Source: Akkermansia sp.
GTDB lineage: Bacteria > Verrucomicrobiota > Verrucomicrobiia > Verrucomicrobiales > Akkermansiaceae
Assembly (NCBI GenBank): GCA_017435505.1
Contig: JAFSEZ010000039.1
Coordinates: forward strand, 1 to 36,872
Direction of reading: 5' to 3'
Length of the DNA: 36,872 nt
Below, in pieces: positions 1-9,125 of this stretch. Each line of letters begins with the position of its first letter. The first letter of the stretch is position 1. The notes below the pieces were generated by a model that was not told the origin of the DNA, did not search any database, and saw nothing but the letters and a program-made list of their open reading frames with translations. The position numbers were made by a program, and so were the translations under genes.

Positions 1-1650
1 ACCATGCGCTGTCACGCGAGAGTTGCTGAAGGTCTTGAGGACAAGCTGCTTGGACGCATCCTTATTCAGCGTGAGCGAGATACCCTGTGCCGCAAGGTCG
101 TTGGCAAGCATGATATCCGCATTGGTCAGCTGCATGCTGGCTGCGGTGAGTTTACCCGTCAGATAAAGCTCATTGGTAGCGTCCTTGTCCGTATCAGCAA
201 TTTCCACCGCGCCCTTGACAGTAAGGCCCAGCGCTTTCTTCTTGTTGGGCAGCTTCTCCGGGTCGCCGTCATCCTGCAAGGAGATGCTCGAATCGCTCAG
301 CTTCAACCCGCCATTCACGCTCATGCTTGCATCCGCATCAATGCTTGATGACGTGAGCGTATTGACAATATTCTTACCGGAAACGGTAATGCTTTGAGGT
401 GTGGCATAAGCCAAAAGTATATTTGAATCACGCATCTGCAAGGAGACCGTGCTCAACTTACCCGTAAGGGAAAGCTCCGAACCATTTATCAGTGAAAGGT
501 CATTCTTCACCGTGAACCCCATGGCCTTTTCCCAAGCTATATCTTCAAGATAGATGTCCGTGTCATCTGCGACAAGAGAACCCGCCACCGTCACGCTGCC
601 ACTGACATGCAAGCTTGAATGGGAGAATGAGTTGACAACCATCTGCTTGGAAGCATCTTTACTCTGAGTGAGCATCATGCTCTGCGCTGCATCAAAGTTC
701 TCAAGATGGACATCCGCATTGCTCAACTGCATGCTACCGGCAGAAAGCTTGCCTGTCACATAAAGCTCAGGATGTTCGTCCTTCATGCTGTCGCTAATGG
801 ACAATGTACCATTGACGGAAAGCCCCAAGGCTTTTCGTTTATCAAAATCCATGAATAAATCGCCATCATCCAACAAGGAGATAGACGAATCCACCAGAGT
901 TAGATCAGAGACTGCACTCATGCTGGCATCCGCATCAATGATAGAAGATGTGAGCGTATTAACCGTATTCTTACCGGAAAGCGTAATGCTCTGCGGTGTT
1001 GCACTTTGCAACATAAGCTCGGCGTTTTCCATCGTCAGACTACCGGCAGAAAGTTTACCTGAAATCCGGATTTCTGCTTCCTCGTCCCGCAACGAATCTG
1101 AAACGGTAAGCGCGTCTTTTACCGTAAGTCCCAGAGATGCCATTTTCTTGGGTACCTCATAGGGGTCGTAATCATCCAACAAGATAAGTTGCGAATCAGT
1201 CAGCGACAAAGCACCATTCACACTCATGCTCGCAATTGCATCGATGACGGAAGATGTGAGCGTGTTGGTGATATTCTTGCCGGTAAGAGTAATACTCTGC
1301 GGGGTGATGTTCTCCAGCAGAATTTCCGCATGTTTCAGGGACAAGCTACCGGCAGAAAGTTTACCCGACAACTGAATATCGTTTACTTCATCTTTCGATG
1401 ATGATAAAGCCGTTAACGCCCCTGCTACTGTAAGATTCCAAGCTTTCTTTCTACCATAATCCATCAAGTAGATGTAACTATGCTCCAGCAACGACAAGTT
1501 GCCGACAACAGACACGTTAGAACCATACATATTTGAAGACGTGAGCGTGTTGGTTGCATTTTTGTTGGTAAGCGCAATGTCCTGCTCTGCACAGAGGGAC
1601 GCACCATTGGTCATCTGCACCGAGCCGGCACTCAGCTTGCCATTGATAAA
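1..1650 (-). repeat. Tandem ~285-306 bp (95-102 residue) repeats inside the giant passenger
   Basis: At least four to five diverged units are visible. Each has a core like NTLTSSxIDADASMSVNG, then a DSxIxLxDD segment, then KKALGLTVK and GKLSAGS. The equivalent Leu codon (gag on the plus strand) falls at 355, 952, 1258 and 1543; between 355 and 952 lies a more diverged unit (core near 620-640). Unit spacing is therefore about 285-306 bases. The repeats continue toward the left edge, so the total number is unknown. They look like stacked beta-helix coils added by internal duplication. Confidence 0.75.
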
Positions 1651-4600
1651 AATGCTGGAAGTCTCATCATCTTTCTTACCACTGACTTCAAGAGCTCCCT
1701 TCACCGTCATGTTCATGGCTTTGGGCTTCAGTCCGTACGAAGTATCCAGATTGATAGAGGAGTCTTTCAGCGTCAGGTTCCCCTCAACGTTCATATTACC
1801 CGATACATTAACCAACGACTGTTCCTGTATTAAGCTCGTAGCAGTTTTGCCCGTCAAGGAAAGGGATGATGACGTCGTGCCATACAGATCTATGGTGGAG
1901 GCATCGCAAAGGGTCAACGAATTCGCTGACATGGCACCGGCAACAGAAATTCTTGACACCACGTCCGGTGTACCGTCTGCCAGAGTTGCCGCGCTCATCA
2001 AAACATCCCCTTTGACGGTAAGATTTTGTGCCACGTACGAACGGTTATAGAAATACATCGACAACGATGCAGACTGCATGCTCAAATCGCCACCCACACT
2101 CAACTTGCCTAAGATCGTCACAGACGGGCTACACATGGGCGTGTTATCCTCGGCATTCAGAATCATATCTCCGCCAAAGTTCACACTCAAGGCTTTGGTC
2201 GGGTTCTCCACAGTAAAGAAACCTTCCGTCATCGTCAATGAATGGGCGCTCACATTGCGGGTTGAAAGCAAATCGCCACCATTGATAACGATTTGTGTGC
2301 TCTTGGCATTGAACAATCCGGCCAAGGGCTGCACCATGAGGGCGGCACCATAATCAATGGTCAGTTTATCCACCAGAAGCTTGCCGGAATTTTCAATTTC
2401 CAGGATGGCAGTTTCACCATAAGAACCATTTGCAGAGCCAATGAGATGAACTTCTCCTTTACCGGAAAGGGTACCATGCAACACACCGGAATGAAGCTCT
2501 GCCACCCCCTCCACATTCAGTAAGGAGCCTTTCATCAGCTCACTACCATCAGCCATGGTGAAATCACCGGTAAACTTGTTGCCGCCTCTGATGGTAACTT
2601 CTCCCGCAGCAGAGATGTTGTTTCCTACGGCCTTACCGTTCAAATCAAGTGTAGCGCCGTCAGAAACAGCAATATCACCCGTACCAAACGATGAAGCGCC
2701 ACCGGCAACCACCGTGCCGGATGCAATGATGGTGCCACCTTGGTAGGAGTTGCCATCATTCATCGTTACCTTGGCCTTTTCATCAGCCTCAATGGTGATT
2801 GCCGTATTGCCCACGATAGCGCCGGAGTATGAGCCCGTCTTCTTATCATACTTTGTCTGGAGTGTCAGAGCTTTGTACGGATTGAGCAAAACAGAACCGG
2901 GAGCAACATCGCCTACAATAGCAACGATGCCATCCCCGATTTCCACAACATCACCATCATTGTAGGCAGCCGGCCCCCATGCATCAAAATCTATCCATCC
3001 ATCTGCACCGACCTGCCACACAGTCCCCTTGTAATCGGACCACATCAGATGGTTGCCCCCGATTGTGACCACGAGACTCCCATCGATAATATCAAATGCA
3101 TGTTTACCCGTCCCCGTGTAAACAAGCTCCGACACATCGCCCTCTATGCTACCGGCAGAAATAAGCGTGTAGGACTCTCCATGCTTGTATGAGCCACTGA
3201 AATTGAGCTCAAAATCCCCCAGAGACAGGGTATCGGTGATACACAAAGTAGCTCCATTCAGCAGGGATAATGCTCCATTTCCACTCAAGCTCAGGGAGCC
3301 AACAATCTGCGTATCCTGAGTCACCTCCCAGCCATCACTACCTGCTATGGTAAAATCACCAACGAGAAATGCGCCACCCAACGTGACTGTTCCTTCCGTG
3401 AGCTGCACAGGAGCATCGGTAGAATTCCTCAGCACGCCTCCATTCAAAGAAACCGAACCGGAGCCTAAAGCCGCTGCATGATGCACAACGAGTTCACCGG
3501 CGCTCAAGGTCGTGCCACCGGTATAATCATTGGCGGTGTAGATGTCCAATACACCATCACCGGACTTCGCTAGAGATGTTTCGCCGGATATCTTGCCGCT
3601 GCCGGTAAAGGATACCGCTCCGCCATTGTTGCAGACTGTCACCACGGCAGGTTTCACCACACCATCAATTGTAACATCAGCGGCAGCGTTAAACACCACG
3701 GTATCACCATCGTAGAAATTGCGATTCTGCACCGCAGCGCTCCAACATTGCTCATCATGCCCTTGTTCCTTGGCCCACACGCCTGCATCTGCCTCCCACG
3801 TCAGGGTAGCAGGAGTATTGCGCGGCATAAGAAGCTTACCATTCGTAAGATTGAACAATAGTGTATGATAGAGTGTTCCCTCTATCGTTTCTGTCACCCA
3901 CCATGAACCTTGAGGAAGGGTAGTCAGCGAAATCTCTTCTTCGCTACGCAGCAGCACATAATCCGTGGGATACATTTGAGCCTCATCATACTTCAATACC
4001 AGCGTTGTAAGAGAAAGCGCCCCACTCAACGTAATGACAGCCTTGTCCGCATGCTCTGTTGTGAGATTCAGGGTCCACGTGCTACTGGTCGTGGCATCTG
4101 CCGAGATATGGTTCACCCCGGAAAATTCGCCTACGGCAGTGGTTAGCGTACTTGCTGAAAGCGAGCCTCCGTTCATCGTCAGACCGGAGCCGGTGTTCAG
4201 ATGCGATTCCGCAACCAAGGCCGCATTGTCCACGCACACCGATGCCGCCGCCAGCGAATCGCGCACCCGCAGCGTGCCTCCCTGCACATCCACCGAACCA
4301 TCAAAGGCGCCCATATCTCCCGTGAAAGCCTGCTCGCCCTTGCCTTTTTTCACCAAACTGAGGGAGCCAAGCACCGTGCCGGCAAAACGATGATTTGAAT
4401 CCGATTGCACCGTCAGCGTGTGTTCATCTTCCTCAATGAATGAAGAAAATGCCTCCGATGATCGCATTTCTCGCGTAGAATCCTTTATGCAGCCACTATA
4501 CAAAAACACTTGCGTTGCGGGATTCTCCAGAGAATCCAAACCGCCAATCGTTGCGTTTCCATCAATGCCCAATGCGGTGATGAATAAATTTTTAATCGCA

Positions 4601-7600
4601 TCAGCCGGGGAGAGTGTCCGGATATAAATCCGGCCTCCCATCTGAACATCACCCAGCTCCAACACACTGGACTGGTAATATCCGGAAGCATATCCAGCCT
4701 CATTGCCGTGTTGCAGAGTTATGTGACCCTCAAATCCTTCAGTTCCAACGGAAGCAATGCGGAAAAGATTAAGAGTATCATGAGATTCACTTTGCAAATG
4801 CAAATGGCCGGAACCCGCCAATGCGGCAATGTCCGTATTGGAACGAAAAGCATAATAACCTTGGCGATGGTCGTTAGAAATGGTGCCACCTTCTTCTCCT
4901 ACATACAAGGAGCCTATGCTGTGGAAAAAGGGTGCAACCATATACCCCTTGCCATTCTCAAACACATCGTCAAAATGAACATGCCCCCCATTCAACAACA
5001 CCGAATCCAGGGAAACAGAACCGGGCATCGCATGCACAGTCAATTTGCCGGACACTTCAACATCGGATGCCAGTTTACCGGAGAACAAGTTTGTTTCACT
5101 ACCGACAATGGCACTGCCCTGCACTTGAAGATTCAGGGTAGACGCAAAACTTGCAGCAGCTGCTTGAACATCAAATCGGATTGAAGCACCATCTGCGACA
5201 GTCAACCAACCATCGCCCGTAGCAGTAGCGGCAAAAGAGCCGCTTTGCAGCAGGCAAAGCTCGCCATCAGCCAAGATGCTGAACTTACCTGTTTCCGCCG
5301 AGGGAACAGCCAGCGTCACGCGCGGAGCAAGAGCCGAATCGGCACTACCCACCGTGATATCGGAGTAAATTTGCTCTGCTCCTGCCAACGTATACACAAC
5401 GGAAGCAACTTCGCCGCCATTTGTAAACTGCACTGAGCCGCCGCCGGAAATGGCTCCGGCAATGGTTACATCTGCCTCATTGGCAAAGATGGCAGTAGCG
5501 TTGGTATCAACCACCAAAGCCCCCATGGCCTTCACCTCATCAAAAGTCACAGAGGTTCCGGCTTTGATATGCACCGTCGTATCATCCTCTGCAAACAATA
5601 ATGAAATGGTACTATTCGCAGCAGAAGACAATGTCAGGCGAGCATGGTCCTCCAAATAGATGAGATTACCTTCCAGCGTAGAAAGCTGTGATTCCAAATC
5701 GGCATCTCCGCTCACGGTGATAGAACTTTCCACATTGAGGCTACCGGGGCTCGAACCATTTTTCAGCACATAAGAACCGGCTGTCATGGTGATAGCATAC
5801 ACGCTGGCCGTACCATCTACCACCACATTACCGGCAGTTGAACCATCGAACGTGAGCGCAGCGTTGTTGAGCGCCGAGGAAATGGCAGAGAAATCGCGAC
5901 CAAACGTTTCCTGCACAATGGGAGTATAATTCAGGTACAAAGTATTATTGCTGTAGCTCAAGGTACCGAAAGAAGACCGGAACAAGTGCTCCCAATTACT
6001 CAAGCCATCTTCAAAACGCACCAAAGCATAACTCGCCCCGGACACGGCGGTTCCGGTGAAATCAATTCGGATGGGGGATTCGGCGCTCAATGAGCCATCG
6101 ACATCCAACAAAGCTCCGGCCTTGGTAAAGTTGAATACCACATCTCCTTTACATATCAGTGTGTCTGCGGCCAACGAAGCATTGGCACCAATGAAAAGGG
6201 AGCTGTATGAGCCCAATGTCAGGCTATCAAATGAAGCAGAGCCACCATTGAATGCCAGCACTGCCCCGGAGGAAAGCTCAGCGACCTCATAATTCATGCG
6301 GCTTCCGCTCCCCAGCTCCATGGTATAATGGTTCATCTGTATCGTTTCACCGGAGAGCGTGACATTGTTGAACAGCGCAGAACCGCCACCATTTGCCAAC
6401 AACCGCTCCGCATGGACAAGCGCCGAAGATGTACCGGTGAAGGTGTAATCCAGCGAATTGTTGAGCAAACGCATCTCGGCAGATGACACTTCCCCTCGTA
6501 CTGTCACCTTGCCGGATGAAGCTCGATCATCAAAGCTCACTTTGCGGGCAGTATCACCAAAGGCGTTGTACATCTCACCACCAACCTCAACAGCCCAGCC
6601 ATCCGTTGCATCCGGCAGCTTCACCCCCACGGGGGATGCGGATGTGCTCCACGTTGTTGCGCCACCCGTCCACACCAATGGATTGTCTGCGTCATTGTAT
6701 TTTTCATACATTTGCTGCAACAGCTCAGGTGTCGCAATGCTGGATATGCTTTCTATCGTCCACGTTTCTTCCGCATATTGCCACTCTTTGTCGTAAGCCG
6801 CATCTTCATACAGTCGGTACTCGCCATCCACGTACTTGACATACAGAGTAAACAATTTGTATTCTTGATCATCGGAATTGGTGAGTTTCAGAGATTCTAT
6901 CAAACCATCATCCCCCACAGTAAAACCATAACATGTCAAAGCATGCCCATAACGCACACCACCTTTCCGATAGCAGATGCTGATATCAGCAATTTGTCCG
7001 GGAGAAACAAGCTTATAGTCGCCATCCGGTTGCTTTTCCAAGCCTAAATGAGAAGCCAAGACATCGGCAAAATCCGAAACACCGAAACTCGATGCATAAG
7101 AATACCGCGCAGCTGATTCATCCTCATCAAAATACTTGGCAAAGAAGCCCCCTTTGCCGGCGTATTTCAACAGACCGGAACCCAGCTCATTTTGCACAGC
7201 CGAATCACCTTTCAAATACCAACCGGCCCCCATCTGAAGATTGCCACCCTGATTCGCCCAGTTGTCATAAAAATACATCCCCAACTTAAGCGACTGGGTA
7301 CCCCCCAAATCATCTGCATAATCTTTGTTGTAGGTGTAACCGTAAATGACATCCTCTCCGAACACACCATAGTACCCTTGCCAATACTGGATAATGTTGG
7401 AAGACACATTGTACCAGCAAGTATTTGCATCGCTCGTCAGGTTCTTGAATGTTGAAGATGAAATACCACTCGAAGTTCCAACGCGTTGTGCCAAATCTCC
7501 CAAGAAAGCATAGCTACCCGTTGTCTTATACAAATTTGTTGCACCCTTATAAGGAATGTAATTTGTCCACGTCCAGTAATATCCCTTACCATTGTCGTAG

Positions 7601-7749
7601 AAGCGCTCCGAATTCAACAGATGATCCGCATCCACACCTTCTGCCATATACGTTTCGGCACTCCATGAGGTAGAGGCAAAGAAAGCCGTGGCAGTTGTCA
7701 TACACGCCAACAACGCCTTACGAAGAGAAAGATTAATACACAGTTTCAT
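1..7749 (-). CDS. Giant secreted protein with N-terminal IdeS/Mac-1-like cysteine protease domain and autotransporter-type beta-helix passenger (C-terminus outside window)
   Basis: The frame is open from ATG at 7749 to the window edge, 2583 codons with no stop; the 3' end is missing. Residues 1-31 form a signal peptide: basic LRK, a hydrophobic ALLACMTTATAFFA core, and likely cleavage after SWSA. Residues about 45-330 resemble the streptococcal IgG protease IdeS/Mac-1 (peptidase family C66): DANTCWYNVSSNIIQYW carries Cys111 where IdeS has CGAATAGNMLHWW, and YGHALTCYGF carries His269 where IdeS has NHVINLWGAD, followed 22-24 residues later by TNSDD (IdeS TDSD). The rest is low-complexity beta-strand sequence rich in Gly, Ser, Thr, Asn and Asp, with PATR-like motifs (for example SGDGVLDIYTANDYTGGTTL near residue 1390, others near 1140 and 1670), then about 100-residue tandem repeats from about residue 2035. 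A barrel or sorting signal would lie beyond the window. Function inferred: surface-exposed or released protease, possibly acting on host immunoglobulin; the substrate is unproven. Confidence 0.85.
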   Translation of the reverse strand, partial: MKLCINLSLRKALLACMTTATAFFASTSWSAETYMAEGVDADHLLNSERFYDNGKGYYWTWTNYIPYKGATNLYKTTGSYAFLGDLAQRVGTSSGISSSTFKNLTSDANTCWYNVSSNIIQYWQGYYGVFGEDVIYGYTYNKDYADDLGGTQSLKLGMYFYDNWANQGGNLQMGAGWYLKGDSAVQNELGSGLLKYAGKGGFFAKYFDEDESAARYSYASSFGVSDFADVLASHLGLEKQPDGDYKLVSPGQIADISICYRKGGVRYGHALTCYGFTVGDDGLIESLKLTNSDDQEYKLFTLYVKYVDGEYRLYEDAAYDKEWQYAEETWTIESISSIATPELLQQMYEKYNDADNPLVWTGGATTWSTSASPVGVKLPDATDGWAVEVGGEMYNAFGDTARKVSFDDRASSGKVTVRGEVSSAEMRLLNNSLDYTFTGTSSALVHAERLLANGGGSALFNNVTLSGETIQMNHYTMELGSGSRMNYEVAELSSGAVLAFNGGSASFDSLTLGSYSSLFIGANASLAADTLICKGDVVFNFTKAGALLDVDGSLSAESPIRIDFTGTAVSGASYALVRFEDGLSNWEHLFRSSFGTLSYSNNTLYLNYTPIVQETFGRDFSAISSALNNAALTFDGSTAGNVVVDGTASVYAITMTAGSYVLKNGSSPGSLNVESSITVSGDADLESQLSTLEGNLIYLEDHARLTLSSAANSTISLLFAEDDTTVHIKAGTSVTFDEVKAMGALVVDTNATAIFANEADVTIAGAISGGGSVQFTNGGEVASVVYTLAGAEQIYSDITVGSADSALAPRVTLAVPSAETGKFSILADGELCLLQSGSFAATATGDGWLTVADGASIRFDVQAAAASFASTLNLQVQGSAIVGSETNLFSGKLASDVEVSGKLTVHAMPGSVSLDSVLLNGGHVHFDDVFENGKGYMVAPFFHSIGSLYVGEEGGTISNDHRQGYYAFRSNTDIAALAGSGHLHLQSESHDTLNLFRIASVGTEGFEGHITLQHGNEAGYASGYYQSSVLELGDVQMGGRIYIRTLSPADAIKNLFITALGIDGNATIGGLDSLENPATQVFLYSGCIKDSTREMRSSEAFSSFIEEDEHTLTVQSDSNHRFAGTVLGSLSLVKKGKGEQAFTGDMGAFDGSVDVQGGTLRVRDSLAAASVCVDNAALVAESHLNTGSGLTMNGGSLSASTLTTAVGEFSGVNHISADATTSSTWTLNLTTEHADKAVITLSGALSLTTLVLKYDEAQMYPTDYVLLRSEEEISLTTLPQGSWWVTETIEGTLYHTLLFNLTNGKLLMPRNTPATLTWEADAGVWAKEQGHDEQCWSAAVQNRNFYDGDTVVFNAAADVTIDGVVKPAVVTVCNNGGAVSFTGSGKISGETSLAKSGDGVLDIYTANDYTGGTTLSAGELVVHHAAALGSGSVSLNGGVLRNSTDAPVQLTEGTVTLGGAFLVGDFTIAGSDGWEVTQDTQIVGSLSLSGNGALSLLNGATLCITDTLSLGDFELNFSGSYKHGESYTLISAGSIEGDVSELVYTGTGKHAFDIIDGSLVVTIGGNHLMWSDYKGTVWQVGADGWIDFDAWGPAAYNDGDVVEIGDGIVAIVGDVAPGSVLLNPYKALTLQTKYDKKTGSYSGAIVGNTAITIEADEKAKVTMNDGNSYQGGTIIASGTVVAGGASSFGTGDIAVSDGATLDLNGKAVGNNISAAGEVTIRGGNKFTGDFTMADGSELMKGSLLNVEGVAELHSGVLHGTLSGKGEVHLIGSANGSYGETAILEIENSGKLLVDKLTIDYGAALMVQPLAGLFNAKSTQIVINGGDLLSTRNVSAHSLTMTEGFFTVENPTKALSVNFGGDMILNAEDNTPMCSPSVTILGKLSVGGDLSMQSASLSMYFYNRSYVAQNLTVKGDVLMSAATLADGTPDVVSRISVAGAMSANSLTLCDASTIDLYGTTSSSLSLTGKTATSLIQEQSLVNVSGNMNVEGNLTLKDSSINLDTSYGLKPKAMNMTVKGALEVSGKKDDETSSIFINGKLSAGSVQMTNGASLCAEQDIALTNKNATNTLTSSNMYGSNVSVVGNLSLLEHSYIYLMDYGRKKAWNLTVAGALTALSSSKDEVNDIQLSGKLSAGSLSLKHAEILLENITPQSITLTGKNITNTLTSSVIDAIASMSVNGALSLTDSQLILLDDYDPYEVPKKMASLGLTVKDALTVSDSLRDEEAEIRISGKLSAGSLTMENAELMLQSATPQSITLSGKNTVNTLTSSIIDADASMSAVSDLTLVDSSISLLDDGDLFMDFDKRKALGLSVNGTLSISDSMKDEHPELYVTGKLSAGSMQLSNADVHLENFDAAQSMMLTQSKDASKQMVVNSFSHSSLHVSGSVTVAGSLVADDTDIYLEDIAWEKAMGFTVKNDLSLINGSELSLTGKLSTVSLQMRDSNILLAYATPQSITVSGKNIVNTLTSSSIDADASMSVNGGLKLSDSSISLQDDGDPEKLPNKKKALGLTVKGAVEIADTDKDATNELYLTGKLTAASMQLTNADIMLANDLAAQGISLTLNKDASKQLVLKTFSNSRVTAHG

Positions 7750-7779
7750 ACCGACAAAGAAAAGATTTACTCCTTTCTC

Positions 7780-7808
7780 AGGATAGCATTCAGCCCCCCA
7801 TTTTACAA
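7780..7808 (-). promoter_or_regulatory. Promoter of the IdeS-like giant gene
   Basis: On the minus strand a TTGTAA -35 (7803-7808) is separated by 17 bases from TATCCT (7780-7785), which is preceded by TGC (extended -10). The spacer contains a G6 run. The predicted start near 7773 leaves a leader of about 24 bases before ATG 7749. An AAAGGAG at 7770-7776 would overlap the transcription start and is too far from the ATG to serve as a normal ribosome binding site. Confidence 0.55.
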
Positions 7809-7837
7809 GCGCAAAACCCGGCAAGTCACAAACATCT

Positions 7838-7863
7838 AACAGCGACCGCGCCGCATGGCTGTT
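7838..7863. promoter_or_regulatory. Inverted repeat between two divergent promoters, possible operator
   Basis: AACAGC (7838-7843) and GCTGTT (7858-7863) are perfect 6-base inverted arms 14 bases apart. They lie between the promoter of the giant gene (7780-7808) and the alcohol dehydrogenase promoter (7868-7896), where a shared regulator could act. The arms are short, so chance is a real alternative. Confidence 0.25.
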
Positions 7864-7867
7864 TTTC

Positions 7868-7896
7868 TTGCATAATCAGCAAAAAAAGAGTAGCAT
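7868..7896 (+). promoter_or_regulatory. Promoter of the iron alcohol dehydrogenase gene, leaderless architecture
   Basis: TTGCAT (7868-7873), a 17-base spacer and TAGCAT (7891-7896). Only six bases separate the -10 from ATG 7903, so transcription should begin at or next to the A of the start codon. This argues for ATG 7903 over the in-frame GTG at 7897. Confidence 0.6.
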
Positions 7897-7902
7897 GTGG
7901 GC

Positions 7903-9093
7903 ATGCTGAACTTCAACTACTGCAACCCGACTCGCTATGTCTATGGCCGGGGAGAATACCGCAACATAGGCTACCTGCTGCAACCGATAGCCCACAAAGT
8001 ATTGCTGCACTACGGTGGCGGAAGCGTGAAACGCAGCGGCCTGTATGATACTGTCGTGCAATCGTTGCAAGCCGCTGGGGTGGAGTATGTAGAGCTGGGG
8101 GGCGTGAAGCCCAACCCAAGCGTTGAACTGGTACGCCAAGGCATTGAACTGGCACGGGACGCGGGCGTGGAAGCCGTATTGGCTGTAGGGGGAGGCAGTG
8201 TCATTGATTCAGCCAAAGCCATAGCGCTGGGCACACCGCACTCCGGCGACATCTGGAAGCTGTACACTCGTGAAGAACAACAACATGCTACACCCCTGCC
8301 CGTGGCAGTCATCCTGACCCTCCCCGCCGCCGGAAGCGAGAACAGCCCCAACACCGTGCTTACCCACGAGCAGAGCCAACGAAAATTAGGCTATGGGCAC
8401 GATAGTCTGCGCCCCGTCCTCAGCATCGTGAGCCCGGAACTTTTCCTCACCCTGCCGCCGGAGCAAATGGCCTACGGCGCATGCGATATGCTCTGCCACA
8501 TTTTTGAGCGCTACTTCACCAACACCACAGGCACAGAACTGACGGATGCGCTGGGAGAGGCCACCATGCGCACCATCATGCAGCAAGCCGCCATCCTGCG
8601 CCGCAATCCGCAAAATGAACATGCCTGGGGGCAGCTGGCGCTGGCCGGTACCATCGCCCACAACAACCTTTTGGGCCTAGGCCGAGCCCAAAGCTGGGCT
8701 TGCCACGGGCTGGAACATGAATTGAGCGCCGCATACGATGTGCCGCACGGCGCGGGGCTCGCCGTCATCGTCCCCGCTTATTTTGAGCACGTATGGCGAG
8801 CCAATCCGGGCATCTTTGCCCAATGGGCCACCAATGTGATGGGAGTCACGCCCTCCCGCGATACGGAAGGCGTGGTGCAAGAAGGCATCGCTCGTCTGCG
8901 CGCATGGTACCGCGAACTGGGGCTACCGCAAACCATGCAGGAACTGGGCATCCCGGCAGAGGCGGACTTTGGTGCCATGGCTCGTGCCGCCGTGTCGGTG
9001 TACGGCTCGCGCTTGGGTACAGACCACCTACCCGGCGTGATGCCGGTGAACACCGCCGCAGCCGAGAGCATCTACCGAGCATGTTGCCGGTAA
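7903..9093 (+). CDS. Iron-containing alcohol dehydrogenase (YqhD/BdhA-like)
   Basis: An NAD(P)H-dependent group III alcohol dehydrogenase of 396 residues, expected to reduce aldehydes such as butanal or other short fermentation aldehydes in the cytoplasm. It opens with NFNYCNPTRYVYG, typical of the butanol dehydrogenase branch, and has the nucleotide-binding GGGSVIDSAKA (near residues 96-106). The metal ligands of the family are all visible: Asp195 and His199 in ACDMLCHIFERY, His268 in ACHGLEHEL and His282 in DVPHGAG; the spacing matches E. coli YqhD. ATG 7903 is preferred over GTG 7897 because of family length and the promoter position. It is divergent from the giant protease gene and followed 32 bases later by an ankyrin gene. 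The exact substrate cannot be read from sequence. Confidence 0.9.
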   Translation: MLNFNYCNPTRYVYGRGEYRNIGYLLQPIAHKVLLHYGGGSVKRSGLYDTVVQSLQAAGVEYVELGGVKPNPSVELVRQGIELARDAGVEAVLAVGGGSVIDSAKAIALGTPHSGDIWKLYTREEQQHATPLPVAVILTLPAAGSENSPNTVLTHEQSQRKLGYGHDSLRPVLSIVSPELFLTLPPEQMAYGACDMLCHIFERYFTNTTGTELTDALGEATMRTIMQQAAILRRNPQNEHAWGQLALAGTIAHNNLLGLGRAQSWACHGLEHELSAAYDVPHGAGLAVIVPAYFEHVWRANPGIFAQWATNVMGVTPSRDTEGVVQEGIARLRAWYRELGLPQTMQELGIPAEADFGAMARAAVSVYGSRLGTDHLPGVMPVNTAAAESIYRACCR

Positions 9094-9125
9094 CACCTCT
9101 TTAACCTTCTACCCCCGTCAACTAC

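Noticed and set aside
1..1650. A CRISPR array suggested by regularly spaced repeats
   Set aside because: The repeats are about 300 bases, diverged and in an open coding frame; there are no short identical repeats with unique spacers and no cas genes.
4..7700. Many plus-strand open frames of 60-180 codons opposite the giant gene
   Set aside because: They fall within an uninterrupted minus-strand frame, lack family motifs and have compositions of antisense translation.
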